The notes under the pieces are model-generated. The model did no database searches. It was not told the origin of the DNA and saw only the letters and a program-made list of their open reading frames with translations. A program made the position numbers and the translations under genes. This document shows positions 9,618-18,691 of a stretch of 64,000 nt of DNA, piece after piece. Origin of the DNA: Halorussus halophilus (GTDB lineage Archaea > Halobacteriota > Halobacteria > Halobacteriales > Haladaptataceae); contig NZ_CP044523.1 in assembly GCF_008831545.1 (NCBI RefSeq), positions 434,001-498,000 of the forward strand, given 5' to 3'. Within the stretch, counting starts at the first letter, position 1. Every line of letters starts with the position of its first letter.

Positions 9618-9624
9618 TTTTTTT
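9618..9624 (+). terminator. T-tract after the epimerase pair
   Basis: Seven T residues follow the second epimerase stop and precede the next gene, which points the same way. Archaeal termination often needs only a T-rich run. There is no clear hairpin, and the tract could instead be part of the promoter zone of the sulfatase-fold gene that starts at 9646. Confidence 0.3.
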
Positions 9625-9645
9625 GGGCAACTAAGACGGTAAGAC

Positions 9646-11091
9646 ATGAATGTCCTCGTCTACGTCTTGGATGCGCTCCGCGCAGATCATCTCTCCTGTT
9701 ACGGGTATGAGCGTGAAACGTCACCTAATATCGATAGGTTAGCCGACGAAGGTATCGTGTTCGAGCAGTGTTTTACCCCCGCGACTTGGACCCGTCCCGT
9801 TGCTGGCTCGATTCTCTCGGGGTCGTATCCCCCGACACACGGAACCCAAACGAGACACGATACTTTCCACCCGCACGTTCCATCGCTCGCAGAACAGTTT
9901 CGGACGGCAGGATTCGAGACAGTAGGGATTACCACGATGGGTAACGTCTCGTCTGCGGTCGGATTCGACGCCGGGTTCGACGAGTTTTACGACCTCTACA
10001 AGGACGAACAGGTCATCGCTGAGCGACGTACTTCCACAGTTAGCGAAGAAGAACTCACCGAAGAGGACGTAGAAAAAGTCGCGTTGCCACGCGCCGAGGA
10101 TATCAACGACATCTTCGAGCGATGGCTCGGCGAACGTGACGGCGACGATCCTTTTTTTGCGTTTGCGTGGTCTATCGAACCCCACATACCGTACGACCCC
10201 CCCGAAGGGTTCCGGGAGTACGTCGCCTCGGACTACGACGGGCCAGTCGATGGCGAGCGTGAGTGCCTAAAGCAAGTTGAGACAGCGGCAGATTTGAACC
10301 AATTGAAGGGACTCTACGATGGCGAAATAGCCTACAACGACGCCTGTCTCGGAGAACTACTCGACCACCTTCGAGACGCCGATATCTTGGACGAGACACT
10401 GGTCGTCGTCGTCGGCGACCACGGCGAAGCGTTCAACGAACACGGCCGTCTCACCCATGGGCACGCGCCGTACGACGAGCTAATGCACGTCCCGTTCGTG
10501 GTACGAGCGCCAGACGGAGCGAACGGCTTTCGGGCACAGGATTTGTGTAGCTTGATAGACATGTATCCGACAGTACTAGAGTACGCTACGGACGGGAGTG
10601 TCTCATTGGAGAACGTTCAAGGTTCGTCACTAGCGGATGCTCTTGCCGGAACCCCGACCGATGTACACGACTACGTATTCGCCAAGACTGACACGTACGA
10701 CATGCAAAACACGTTCTACGGCGTCAGGTCGGATACGTGGAAATACATCGACGTGGAAACGCCCGACAAAGGCGGGCGAAATCTACTCGAACTCGTGAAA
10801 TACGTCTTCGAGAAAGGAGTCCTCACGGACATTCTACGGAACCCGCGGTACTATCTCAATCGGTATCGGTACTCCGAAACGGAGTTTCTGTACAACCTCC
10901 TCGAAGATCCAGAGGAACGGACGAACCTCGTGGAGGTCGACCCCGACCGTCACGCCCGATTCGAGGACCTACTCGAAGCGTGGCATGAAGACTGTGTGAG
11001 GATTCGAGAGCAGTCTGCCGAAAATCGGACCGAGGTCGAGATCGACGACGCCACACTCGAACAGTTACAGCAGTTGGGCTACAGCGAATAG
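9646..11091 (+). CDS. Sulfatase / alkaline-phosphatase-fold enzyme 2 (Thr nucleophile)
   Basis: A 481-residue enzyme with a full sulfatase-like fold. It starts NVLVYVLDALRADHLSCYGY, where Asp9 is the probable metal ligand and the D-x-x-R pattern is normal. Further on it has SPNIDRLADEG, SIEPHIPYDPP, VVVGDHGEAFNEHG and LTHGHAPYDE. The active-site segment is ATWTRPVAGSILSG: Thr49 aligns with the formylglycine Cys, and the canonical Arg is displaced, so this is not a standard arylsulfatase. The C-terminal part (FLYNLLEDPEERTNL) is the usual sulfatase tail. It lies between the epimerases and a convergent GT4 gene. Likely roles are transfer or hydrolysis of a phospho- or sulfo-substituent on the glycan (inference). 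Both metal-binding halves look intact. Confidence 0.8.
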   Translation: MNVLVYVLDALRADHLSCYGYERETSPNIDRLADEGIVFEQCFTPATWTRPVAGSILSGSYPPTHGTQTRHDTFHPHVPSLAEQFRTAGFETVGITTMGNVSSAVGFDAGFDEFYDLYKDEQVIAERRTSTVSEEELTEEDVEKVALPRAEDINDIFERWLGERDGDDPFFAFAWSIEPHIPYDPPEGFREYVASDYDGPVDGERECLKQVETAADLNQLKGLYDGEIAYNDACLGELLDHLRDADILDETLVVVVGDHGEAFNEHGRLTHGHAPYDELMHVPFVVRAPDGANGFRAQDLCSLIDMYPTVLEYATDGSVSLENVQGSSLADALAGTPTDVHDYVFAKTDTYDMQNTFYGVRSDTWKYIDVETPDKGGRNLLELVKYVFEKGVLTDILRNPRYYLNRYRYSETEFLYNLLEDPEERTNLVEVDPDRHARFEDLLEAWHEDCVRIREQSAENRTEVEIDDATLEQLQQLGYSE

Positions 11092-11100
11092 TTGGTGGTT

Positions 11101-12312
11101 CTACTCGGTAGTGGGGTTCGCTAGCGTCTCGTAGATACCGGCATACGCCGCATAATTACTGTACATATCGAATCGTTCGGCGAACCGGTCTCTCGGCATG
11201 TCCGACGTGTCCGTAACTGCGCTGGTCACGGCGTCGGCAAACGCCGTCGAATCCTCGCGGTCGACGAGGTAACACCCCGGCAAGTCCTTGAAAGCGCCAG
11301 CGATTCCAGTCACGTCCGAGGCAACTATCGGGGTCTGCATGGCACACGATTCTTGTAAAATACGGGGGACACCCTCACTCTCGGGTTCCGAAAGAAGCAC
11401 GACGGCGTTGGCGGCGGCGAGCAAGTCAGGAACGTCTTCGAAGGGAACTCGCTTGGAATGGAGGACGACTCGTTCGCTAACGTCTCGTTGAAGCTCACGG
11501 AACTGACGTTCAAACGCTTCGTTGCGGAACTCTCCGACGAAGGCAAGCATCACGTCGTCCGGGAGTTCGTCATCTGCCGCCGCGATGAGTTCCAGTACCT
11601 TGTCGGGACCTTTCTCCGGGAGAAGTTTTGCGAGATAGAGCGCGATGCTGTTACCAGCGAGAGCAGAGTCACCGAACAGTTCGGTTAATTTGTCGCCGCT
11701 ATCTGTAGTCTCCGGATCGAACAACTCGAAATCGACACCAGTCGGGCGTGTCGTGAATCCTGGATTGACGCCGAAAGTCTCTTTAACGAAATCTACCTGA
11801 TAGGTTGCTTTCGTGATAACGTGGTCGGTGTTCACGAGAACGAAGCTGGTCATCGCTCGAAGGATACGGTAGTTGATTGAGGGGCGAAGTGAATCGCTCT
11901 TTTCTGCAATCGCCTTGTATCGGGGCTCTTTGAGACCGCGAACGCTTACGACGAGTGGGACCGAAAACAGACGGCTGACGACGACGCCAGCTATCCCCCC
12001 GAGTGCGTAGTCAAGTGCATGGATTACTGGTGGAAGAGACCCTCGAACCCAGAGATACGTCATCACGAGAATAGCCTGCACGACGTGAAGGGGAAACACG
12101 ATCGGCTTGATCCATCCGGGTTCAACGAACGATCCTCGACTCGGGAGGAGATCGTAGACGATGACCCCCTTGCGTTGGGCGAGTCGATCGACTTCTGCTG
12201 GAGGCTTTGGGCGAATTACCACGAGTTCTTCGACGCTTTCTGCGATGGCCTCGACCCGCTCATCGAACGTCGTCGGCCAACCGTTGAGTTTCAGGATGAG
12301 TGCTTTGACCAT
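11101..12312 (-). CDS. Glycosyltransferase family 4
   Basis: A 403-residue GT-B glycosyltransferase. The N-terminal half contains one hydrophobic stretch around residues 70-90 (IVFPLHVVQAILVMTYL) and VRGLKEPRYK. The C-terminal half holds ALYLAKLLPEKGPDKVLELI, the usual start of the GT4 donor domain, and the E-x7-E-type loop SEPESEGVPRILQESCAM. The family transfers a sugar from an NDP donor to a growing lipid-linked glycan with retention of configuration. The gene is convergent with the preceding sulfatase-fold gene (10 bases apart) and divergent from the next one. Donor and acceptor cannot be inferred. Confidence 0.85.
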   Translation of the reverse strand: MVKALILKLNGWPTTFDERVEAIAESVEELVVIRPKPPAEVDRLAQRKGVIVYDLLPSRGSFVEPGWIKPIVFPLHVVQAILVMTYLWVRGSLPPVIHALDYALGGIAGVVVSRLFSVPLVVSVRGLKEPRYKAIAEKSDSLRPSINYRILRAMTSFVLVNTDHVITKATYQVDFVKETFGVNPGFTTRPTGVDFELFDPETTDSGDKLTELFGDSALAGNSIALYLAKLLPEKGPDKVLELIAAADDELPDDVMLAFVGEFRNEAFERQFRELQRDVSERVVLHSKRVPFEDVPDLLAAANAVVLLSEPESEGVPRILQESCAMQTPIVASDVTGIAGAFKDLPGCYLVDREDSTAFADAVTSAVTDTSDMPRDRFAERFDMYSNYAAYAGIYETLANPTTE

Positions 12313-12387
12313 GTCTAAGACGAACTGTGAGGAACTTCGTATATACAGTAATCGAGTCCCCCTAAATACAGCTTGCGAACCAAAGAC

Positions 12388-12396
12388 GTTAAAACT
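12388..12396 (+). promoter_or_regulatory. Possible TATA element for the sulfatase-fold gene at 12418
   Basis: The sequence GTTAAAACT lies about 22-30 bases before the ATG at 12418. That is the spacing expected for a haloarchaeal TATA box with a leaderless or nearly leaderless transcript. The space between the divergent GT4 gene and this gene is only about 105 bases, so both promoters must lie here. The call rests on position and composition alone. Confidence 0.35.
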
Positions 12397-12417
12397 CAGA
12401 GTACTAAGTCATAACCG

Positions 12418-13617
12418 ATGTCCGGGATTTCGGATATAGACGCGTCAAACGTCTTTCTTTACGTCGGCGATGCAGTACGATGGGATGCAGTACCGGAGTC
12501 GTTGTCACAGCGAGGAACCGTTTTCAAAACCGTCGCAGCGAGCATCCACACGCCGACGAGTTTTTCCTCAATAGTTACTGGACTGCAACCACCGCAACAC
12601 GGCGTTCGACAGTTCGGTGACTGTCTGAGTAATACGACACCCTCTCTTTTTACATTGGAGGGGGTCAAATCCCACTTTTCGAATACCATCAACGAGAAGT
12701 TCAACGATAATCCGAAAAGTGAAAGTATACTTGATAAGACCCTCGCAACGACAGAAAGTAAACCGGATGACATAGATGACGCAGAGCCGCCGTTTATTTT
12801 CGTCGAACGAGGACGCGGTGGACACGCCCCATACGGGGACTATCCCGGTAACGGTTGGGAGTACTATCGTGACCGAAAAGATACGTCAACCTCAACCTAC
12901 CGGACAGAATATCAGACGGGCGTCGAACGCGACATCGAACACTTCGAGTCGCAAGTCGAGAAGTTAGACGAGCGAGGCTTGCTCGAAGAGACGCTTGTGA
13001 TCTACACCAGCGATCACGGCGAACTTCTCGGAGAAGGCGGATGTGTCGGGCACAACACTCCGATTCGACCCGAGCTTGCGTACGTTCCGACGGTGTTCGT
13101 CCATCCCGACCTCAAACAGAAAACCGTAAAATCTGGCGTGCTTCGCCACGTTGACTTCTTCCCGACACTCGCTAGACTATTGGGTATCCAAGCCGACGGC
13201 GATGGAGTACCCGGACGAGATATCTTCTCGCAACCACTCGCCGATCAGGGGGCATGTTTCTACGACAAATCCGTCGTGCCAGAGTTACAGCCACTCATAA
13301 GCGGGCGTCTGCGGTTCGAATCAGTGTGGGAGGCAGATGGTGGATACGTGTTTCCGAACTCGGGGCAGATCAACCGTTCGGTGATTCTCGCCGGGAAATT
13401 ACTAAAAAGTGCGAAGCGGGAATACATGCGTAGTCGTCTGTGGGACGTTGCAAAGTTCTATCTCACTGGCGTTCGCTCGTACGATTCACCGGAGTTGACG
13501 GTTTCGGATGCCCGCAAGTACCTGGACCAGCTTGATGCACTTCCGAAATCCGAGTCAATAACACAGAGTACCGAGGTGAACGAAAAACAGTTACGGAATC
13601 TCGGCTACTTGAGCTGA
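12418..13617 (+). CDS. Sulfatase / alkaline-phosphatase-fold enzyme 3 (short, Thr at nucleophile site)
   Basis: A 399-residue member of the same superfamily, shorter than the other two. The N-terminus carries NVFLYVGDAVRWDAV, with Asp18 at the metal position. The active-site stretch HTPTSFSSIVTG aligns Thr45 with the formylglycine Cys and Phe49 with the canonical Arg, so the sulfatase signature is absent. TSDHGELLGEGG and VGHNTPIRPELAYVP supply the second metal half. The segment between these motifs is compressed. It lies between two convergent or divergent transferase genes in the glycan locus. It may be a phosphotransferase or phosphodiesterase acting on the glycan (inference). Confidence 0.72.
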   Translation: MSGISDIDASNVFLYVGDAVRWDAVPESLSQRGTVFKTVAASIHTPTSFSSIVTGLQPPQHGVRQFGDCLSNTTPSLFTLEGVKSHFSNTINEKFNDNPKSESILDKTLATTESKPDDIDDAEPPFIFVERGRGGHAPYGDYPGNGWEYYRDRKDTSTSTYRTEYQTGVERDIEHFESQVEKLDERGLLEETLVIYTSDHGELLGEGGCVGHNTPIRPELAYVPTVFVHPDLKQKTVKSGVLRHVDFFPTLARLLGIQADGDGVPGRDIFSQPLADQGACFYDKSVVPELQPLISGRLRFESVWEADGGYVFPNSGQINRSVILAGKLLKSAKREYMRSRLWDVAKFYLTGVRSYDSPELTVSDARKYLDQLDALPKSESITQSTEVNEKQLRNLGYLS

Positions 13618-13655
13618 GATAGCTCGGCTATCTAAACTGAAATCGGCGACCTCTA

Positions 13656-14624
13656 TCACGACATTCGCTTTTCGACACGTCGCTTGAGGTTCTTTGCTCT
13701 GAATTTCGTCTCCTTGAGAAAGCCGAAGAAGAACTTCATTCCCCGTTCGCCGAAAAGCGTCGTCAATAATCTCACGTACACTTTCCATTTGGTAGGCGTG
13801 AGTCTTATTGCTCCGAGGAGTTGTTTCCGTGCCTTCGATGAGTCTCCGGTCGATGCATAGTAGCTTCCCCGCAAATACTTCAGGTGCGCTTTCCGGCGTT
13901 CGACTAACGGTTGTAACCTCGGGTACATCTCGATGAGTTTCGGAGTGATGAACTCTTCTCGGTACTCCAACTTCTTTAGTTTGTTCGAAGCTAAACTATC
14001 GTTTCTGACCCGGCGGCGGACGAGTGGTCGTGGAACCCGGTGGATTGGATACTCAGCTCCGATTCGCATCCACATGTCTAATTCCTGGGCGAGTCGGAGT
14101 TTTTCGTCGAAATAGCCGACCTGCTCGAAGCATTCCCGCCGAATTAACACGGTAGATGGAAGGATACCACCGACGCCTCCGACGAACGCGTTTTCGAGGA
14201 ATTGTGCTGGCGGGTCGTCAGCGCGCCGAACCGAAATTACGTCGTCTCCATTGGGTGTGACGCGGTAGTGGTCGGAAAACACCATCCCCACCGAGGGGCG
14301 ATCGCACATGGCGGCTACCTGCGTCGCCGTTTTTTCCGGCATCCATTTATCGTCAGCATCAAGTAATGCAATGAATTCCTCCGTAGAAGCACGGATGCCA
14401 GTATTACGGGCTGCCGGGAGCCCTCGATTCGTCTCGTGTTCAAGCAACTCAACGTCCCCGTTTTTGACGTACTCGGCAACTGCTGTTTCGACGTCGTCTG
14501 TCGATCCATCGTCGACGATGAATATTTCTTCTGGAACCCGAGTTTGTTCTAAAACGCTTTCGATAGCATCTGTCACGTACTCCGAGTCGTTGTAACAGGG
14601 AATGACGACACTGACCTTAGTCAT
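13656..14624 (-). CDS. Glycosyltransferase family 2
   Basis: A 322-residue GT-A enzyme. The start at 14624 gives MTKVSVVIPCYNDSEYV, the standard family start; the longer frame adds 17 unlikely residues. The nucleotide-binding motif VDDGS is at residues 37-41, and the metal-binding region is LLDADDKW. The C-terminus is basic (KRRVEKR) and may touch the membrane. Its ATG overlaps the last 8 bases of asnB, which lies upstream in the same direction, so the two are translated together. The family adds sugars with inversion to lipid-linked acceptors in the cytoplasm. Acceptor and donor are unknown. Confidence 0.87.
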   Translation of the reverse strand: MTKVSVVIPCYNDSEYVTDAIESVLEQTRVPEEIFIVDDGSTDDVETAVAEYVKNGDVELLEHETNRGLPAARNTGIRASTEEFIALLDADDKWMPEKTATQVAAMCDRPSVGMVFSDHYRVTPNGDDVISVRRADDPPAQFLENAFVGGVGGILPSTVLIRRECFEQVGYFDEKLRLAQELDMWMRIGAEYPIHRVPRPLVRRRVRNDSLASNKLKKLEYREEFITPKLIEMYPRLQPLVERRKAHLKYLRGSYYASTGDSSKARKQLLGAIRLTPTKWKVYVRLLTTLFGERGMKFFFGFLKETKFRAKNLKRRVEKRMS

Positions 14625-16476
14625 GACTTGCCTCCTTCGCGTTTGAGGGCTTCCATCGGCGGTACCAGAGTTCAAAGAGGATCAATCGCACGAGTTTGTG
14701 ATACGCAATCCCGGAATCGGCTACGTTTGACAACTCCTCGCTATCGAAGACGCCATCCCGTGCTGCCTCTGAGTCGTGTAGGATGTGCTTGTATCTATCG
14801 ACAAAGCCGAGTTCGCTCAGTGGAGCACCGAATCCCGACTTCTCTCGGTCGATGATGGACGATGGGAGGACGTTTCGGCCAATTTTCTTGAGCAAGTGCT
14901 TTTTTTCTCCGTTTTTATAAACGAGGTTAGAGTCCAACGATAACATATACTGTGCGAGTTTATGGTCAAGCAACGGGACACGTACTTCGAGGGAGTGCGC
15001 CATGCTCGCTCTATCGACTTTTGTCAGAATGTCGTCAACCATGAACGTATTCATGTCGAGCAGTTGCATGTCTTTTACGTCTAACTCGCCGTTACAATGA
15101 CGGGCGGGCACGTCGTCGGGGTTCGCTACTACGTACTCGTCGGTGAGTAACCCATCGAGTTCGTCGTCGTCGAAGGGCGGGTGCATTATCTGCTGATATC
15201 GGTCTATCCTAGATCGAGAAAACGGAAGGAACCGGCGACTTACCGCGTTCAACAGACTGCTATCGAGTCGCTTCCCTAAATCGAACGTCGTTTGCCCGAT
15301 GATACCGAGTATCTGATCCATTGGCCTGAGACGCTGGTACTGAAGGTACGTTTCGTACCACGTGTATCCTGCGAAGATCTCATCACCACCGTCACCGGAA
15401 AGTGCGACCTTTACGTTGTCGCTCACCTCCTGCATCAAGAGATACGTCGGGAACACAGAGCTGTCCGACAACGGTTCGTCGTAATAATATAGAATCTCGT
15501 CAAGTAGCTCGTCGAGCCCTGTCGCAGACAGATTTTCCGTGTGATGGTTCAAATCGAACGTCTCTGCGACTTTCGCGGCATGTGAGAGTTCGTCGTCGCT
15601 ATCAGTGTCGAAACCAAGTGAGAATGCCGACAAACCGTTGGAAACCCGTGACGCCAGCGCCGAAACGATACTTGAATCGAGACCGCCACTCAGAAGGACT
15701 CCAATCGGCACATCGCTTGTGAGATGCGATTCGACTGCATCTTCGAGCCTCCGTTCGATTTCCCGAAGTGCAACTTCTTCGTTACCACCATCGTCTACGT
15801 AATCGTATGGATTCCAGTACTGTTCGATGGTAGATTCACCGTTCTCAAAAACGAGGGTGCAACCTGGTTTTAATTTCCGTATGTTTTCCCAAATAGTATA
15901 CGGCGCGGAAATGTACCGATAGCGAAGATAGTGCCTGAGACCCACCGGATCTATATTCCGGTCGATTGATTTATCCGAAAGAATCCCCTTTAACTCGGAT
16001 GCGAAAATAAATCGTCCGTCACACTGAAAGTAATACAGGGGTTTGATACCCAACCGATCACGTGCGAGAAACAATCGGTCTCGGGACTCGTCCCAAATAC
16101 CGAACGCGAACATCCCCCTGAGCCGTTCGACGCAGTTTGTCCCCCACTCCTCGTAGCCGTGGACAATGACCTCGGAGTCCGTTTCGCTTCGAAAATCATG
16201 ACCAGCGTCCTCTAACTGTGAGCGAAGGTCCTTGTAGTTGTAGATTTCGCCGTTGAACACCAGCCAGATTGACTCGTCTTCGTTGGGCATCGGCTGGTCG
16301 CCAGCTGAACTTAAATCGATAATGGAGAGTCGTCGATGACCGAGTGCGACCGTTTCCGAGTCGTTTAGATATAAACCCTCCCCATCGGGGCCCCTATGAG
16401 ATAGTTCGTCTCGCATCTGCTGGAAGGTACGGACGTTGAGGGGGTCTCTAGCCACTTCACCGATAATGCCACACAT
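14617..16476 (-). CDS. asnB: Glutamine-hydrolysing asparagine synthase-like amidotransferase
   Basis: A 619-residue protein. The start at 16476 puts the catalytic Cys at position 2 (MCGIIGEV), as required after Met removal for an N-terminal nucleophile glutaminase; the 6-residue extension would bury it. The glutaminase domain covers about residues 2-190 (SHRGPDGEG, FNGEIYNY). The synthetase domain follows, with the pyrophosphate loop LSGGLDSS near residue 265 and SGDGGDEIFAGY. AsnB makes asparagine from aspartate, ATP and glutamine. Homologues inside polysaccharide clusters often amidate uronic acids, and that is equally possible here because it is coupled to a GT2 gene. A TATA-like GATTAAAAAG (minus strand) lies 30-40 bases before the start. 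Confidence 0.88.
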   Translation of the reverse strand: MCGIIGEVARDPLNVRTFQQMRDELSHRGPDGEGLYLNDSETVALGHRRLSIIDLSSAGDQPMPNEDESIWLVFNGEIYNYKDLRSQLEDAGHDFRSETDSEVIVHGYEEWGTNCVERLRGMFAFGIWDESRDRLFLARDRLGIKPLYYFQCDGRFIFASELKGILSDKSIDRNIDPVGLRHYLRYRYISAPYTIWENIRKLKPGCTLVFENGESTIEQYWNPYDYVDDGGNEEVALREIERRLEDAVESHLTSDVPIGVLLSGGLDSSIVSALASRVSNGLSAFSLGFDTDSDDELSHAAKVAETFDLNHHTENLSATGLDELLDEILYYYDEPLSDSSVFPTYLLMQEVSDNVKVALSGDGGDEIFAGYTWYETYLQYQRLRPMDQILGIIGQTTFDLGKRLDSSLLNAVSRRFLPFSRSRIDRYQQIMHPPFDDDELDGLLTDEYVVANPDDVPARHCNGELDVKDMQLLDMNTFMVDDILTKVDRASMAHSLEVRVPLLDHKLAQYMLSLDSNLVYKNGEKKHLLKKIGRNVLPSSIIDREKSGFGAPLSELGFVDRYKHILHDSEAARDGVFDSEELSNVADSGIAYHKLVRLILFELWYRRWKPSNAKEASHD

Positions 16477-17004
16477 CTCTGTATCTCTGTCCAAAGCCGG
16501 TCTCCCTTTTTAATCTTTCAATATCTCGTATCCAACCTTGGGTTAACAGTACTGCTGTTTAGCTCGGTGCAAAGTCGTTGCTATCTACCCAAACTAGTCA
16601 ATTCAAACCCTCTTTGAAATATGGCCGGATATGTTTTGGAAATCCTAACCTGCCCGAACTGGCGTGGTGGTTTGTGTAGCGTCTAGTTCGATGTCGCCAG
16701 CGAAAACAGTCCGATTCAGTTTTCGACCTGCAACTCCTCATTTTCTTTTCGATGGGGGTTTCCGGTTCTCCACTACGGTCAATCCTGTAGCGATGACTTG
16801 TTCGGAAAGTACGTGGAAACGTATTAACGAAGTCCTCTCAACCCGGAGGAATTGAGATGAAGGATGAGGCAGTGCGTTTTTGGATAGCGCTATACTTGAC
16901 ACTATACGCCTCAGTAAGGATAGCGACTGAATCGAAGGTGACACCGACACAGATCGCCTGCTCCACGTTTTAATCTCTCCGACCAGACCTAGTCGATTAC
17001 CAGA
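16477..17004. other. Long spacer upstream of asnB
   Basis: About 530 bases between asnB and the transposase remnant hold the likely asnB promoter (minus strand, near 16507-16516). I found no other feature. Short open frames on both strands have no recognisable protein features or start signals. With the adjoining remnant the gap reaches 780 bases, large for this locus, which fits past insertion and decay. Confidence 0.5.
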
Positions 17005-17195
17005 ATTTTCCTTCCGGGACCCCGTGGAGAAACCTCCCGTGAAGGACGCACTCTTTCACGTCCATTTCCCCACCGTGGTTGCAGGTGGCATTTGACCGCC
17101 ACGGCATCTGATTCCAATATGAACGGCACGGGGGCCGGAACAGCATCGAACGTATCTTCCGAGAAGTAAAACCCCGACTACTCTTTTGGTTCTGC
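17005..17195 (+). mobile_element. Decayed IS6-type transposase fragment
   Basis: Translating the plus strand gives WLQVAFDRHGI, a TGA at 17109-17111, then RHGGRNSIERIFREVK. This matches the late catalytic region of haloarchaeal IS6-family (DDE) transposases, in which the conserved Glu lies in the SIERxFRExK stretch. Just upstream, in another frame, KPPVKDALFHV resembles the KHPVKDATFLVDGA region that normally precedes it. So at least one frameshift and one stop break the gene, and the rest is missing. No terminal inverted repeats were seen. It shows that an insertion sequence once sat between asnB and the flippase gene. Confidence 0.7.
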
Positions 17196-17256
17196 CCGAT
17201 GGAGCTCTCCAACGAACCAACAATCTAAAGCAGATTGACTGAAGTCCTATATATAA

Positions 17257-18666
17257 ATGGTGTCGTCTGATACACTGAAGCTCACGACCGCGCGCGGTCT
17301 CTCAACGGTCCTGATGTTCACTGGAATCTCTCTCTTTACTCGGGTACTCCCCCCGTCTACACTTGGCACGTTCTTTTTGTTCGAAGGTGTGTTACTAGGA
17401 CTCCGCCTCATCGCGGATGCTGGCCTAGACGACGCAATGAAAAAACGGATGAGTGAAACCGACAGTCCCGAAGCCATTCTCTCGACCGCCCTCGCGTTGA
17501 AGCTATTCCCCCTTCTCGCCGTACTCGTTGGCCTTCTGGCCGCGAAGTCATTCGTCTCTGACTATCTCGCGCCAACACTCTTCCCGTTCCTACTAGCCGG
17601 CGTCATCCTCCAGGAGGCTGCTTACACCACGCTGAGCATTCTAAGCGGCGAGCGAACACCCGGCAAACGAGCACTGCTCGAGGCGGGCCGATACCTCGTC
17701 TGGATTCTTGTCGGCCTGCCACTCGTACTGTCAGATTGGGGTGCGCGCGGACTAGCTACGGGCTGGCTTGCCGGATTCGCCTTTGTCTTCCTCGCTGGCT
17801 GGCTTCGTACGACAACCCGTCTCTCGTTTCCACGCCGCGAACTCGTGTCGTCACTGACGACATTCGCGTTCTATGCGGGGCTTGGCAGTGTGAGTAGCGT
17901 TGCATTTAATTGGGCGGATGTCCTCCTACTAGGGCATTTCCAGACACCAGCAGTCGTCTCCGAGTATGAAGTTTCGTGGCGCGTCTCCCGTGTTGCATTA
18001 CTCCTCCCAGCGGCTATTCGGACGGCAATTGTCCCACGGTTGAGCAACCGGCAGGCCGCGGGCGACTGGATAGCTGTCCGAAACCTGTTTTCAACGGCGT
18101 TCTTCTACGTCCTCCTGTTACCGATTCCTATCGCCGTTGGCGCAGTCTTCGTGGGAGGACCACTACTGTCAGTCGCGTTCACACCGGAGTACGCGGACGC
18201 TTGGCTTATCCTCACTGTTCTCGCCATGGGACAGGTTGCTGCTGCGGTGAGTACATTTGTCGGGCCGGGCATCGAAGCCGTTAACAAGCCACGACTGGCG
18301 ACCCGGGGTATTCTCGTCGGGTTTATCCTCAACCTCAGCCTCAACGTGGCTTTGATTCCCCGGTACGGCGCGATAGGCGCGGCCGCGGCAACAACACTCA
18401 GTCTTATCGGCCAACTCGTTGTACTGGCGTGGGCTTTCACGGGACTCCCCCGTATCACAGTTCCTGCTGTCATCCCCGATCTAAGGCACTTCGCGGTGGC
18501 CGTCGGGTTGATGGCGGCCGTGGTTGGTGGCCTCCTCCACGTCATTTCAGCGGAAGATGTGGTTAGCGTTGCTGTTATCATTGCGGCCGGAGGCGTGACC
18601 TATGGACTTGCACTTACTGGGTTGCCAACGCCACTCCGTGACGTTTTAGAAGAGCGGAAGAAATAA
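17257..18666 (+). CDS. Wzx-like polysaccharide flippase (MATE/MVF superfamily)
   Basis: A 469-residue integral membrane protein with about 12-14 hydrophobic segments over its whole length and short polar loops. The N-terminal stretch LTTARGLSTVLMFTGISLFTR, the central FNWADVLLLGHFQTP and the C-terminal GPGIEAVNKPRLATRGI are typical of oligosaccharide flippases. Such proteins move lipid-linked repeat units across the cytoplasmic membrane. With the sugar-phosphate transferase at 3311 and the polymerase-like gene at 20295 it completes a Wzx/Wzy-type set. The start codon at 17257 fits the first charged residues (MVSSDTLKL). The methyltransferase gene follows 25 bases later and is probably co-transcribed. 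Confidence 0.85.
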   Translation: MVSSDTLKLTTARGLSTVLMFTGISLFTRVLPPSTLGTFFLFEGVLLGLRLIADAGLDDAMKKRMSETDSPEAILSTALALKLFPLLAVLVGLLAAKSFVSDYLAPTLFPFLLAGVILQEAAYTTLSILSGERTPGKRALLEAGRYLVWILVGLPLVLSDWGARGLATGWLAGFAFVFLAGWLRTTTRLSFPRRELVSSLTTFAFYAGLGSVSSVAFNWADVLLLGHFQTPAVVSEYEVSWRVSRVALLLPAAIRTAIVPRLSNRQAAGDWIAVRNLFSTAFFYVLLLPIPIAVGAVFVGGPLLSVAFTPEYADAWLILTVLAMGQVAAAVSTFVGPGIEAVNKPRLATRGILVGFILNLSLNVALIPRYGAIGAAAATTLSLIGQLVVLAWAFTGLPRITVPAVIPDLRHFAVAVGLMAAVVGGLLHVISAEDVVSVAVIIAAGGVTYGLALTGLPTPLRDVLEERKK

Positions 18667-18691
18667 ACACGACGTCTCGCTTTTCCGTGGT

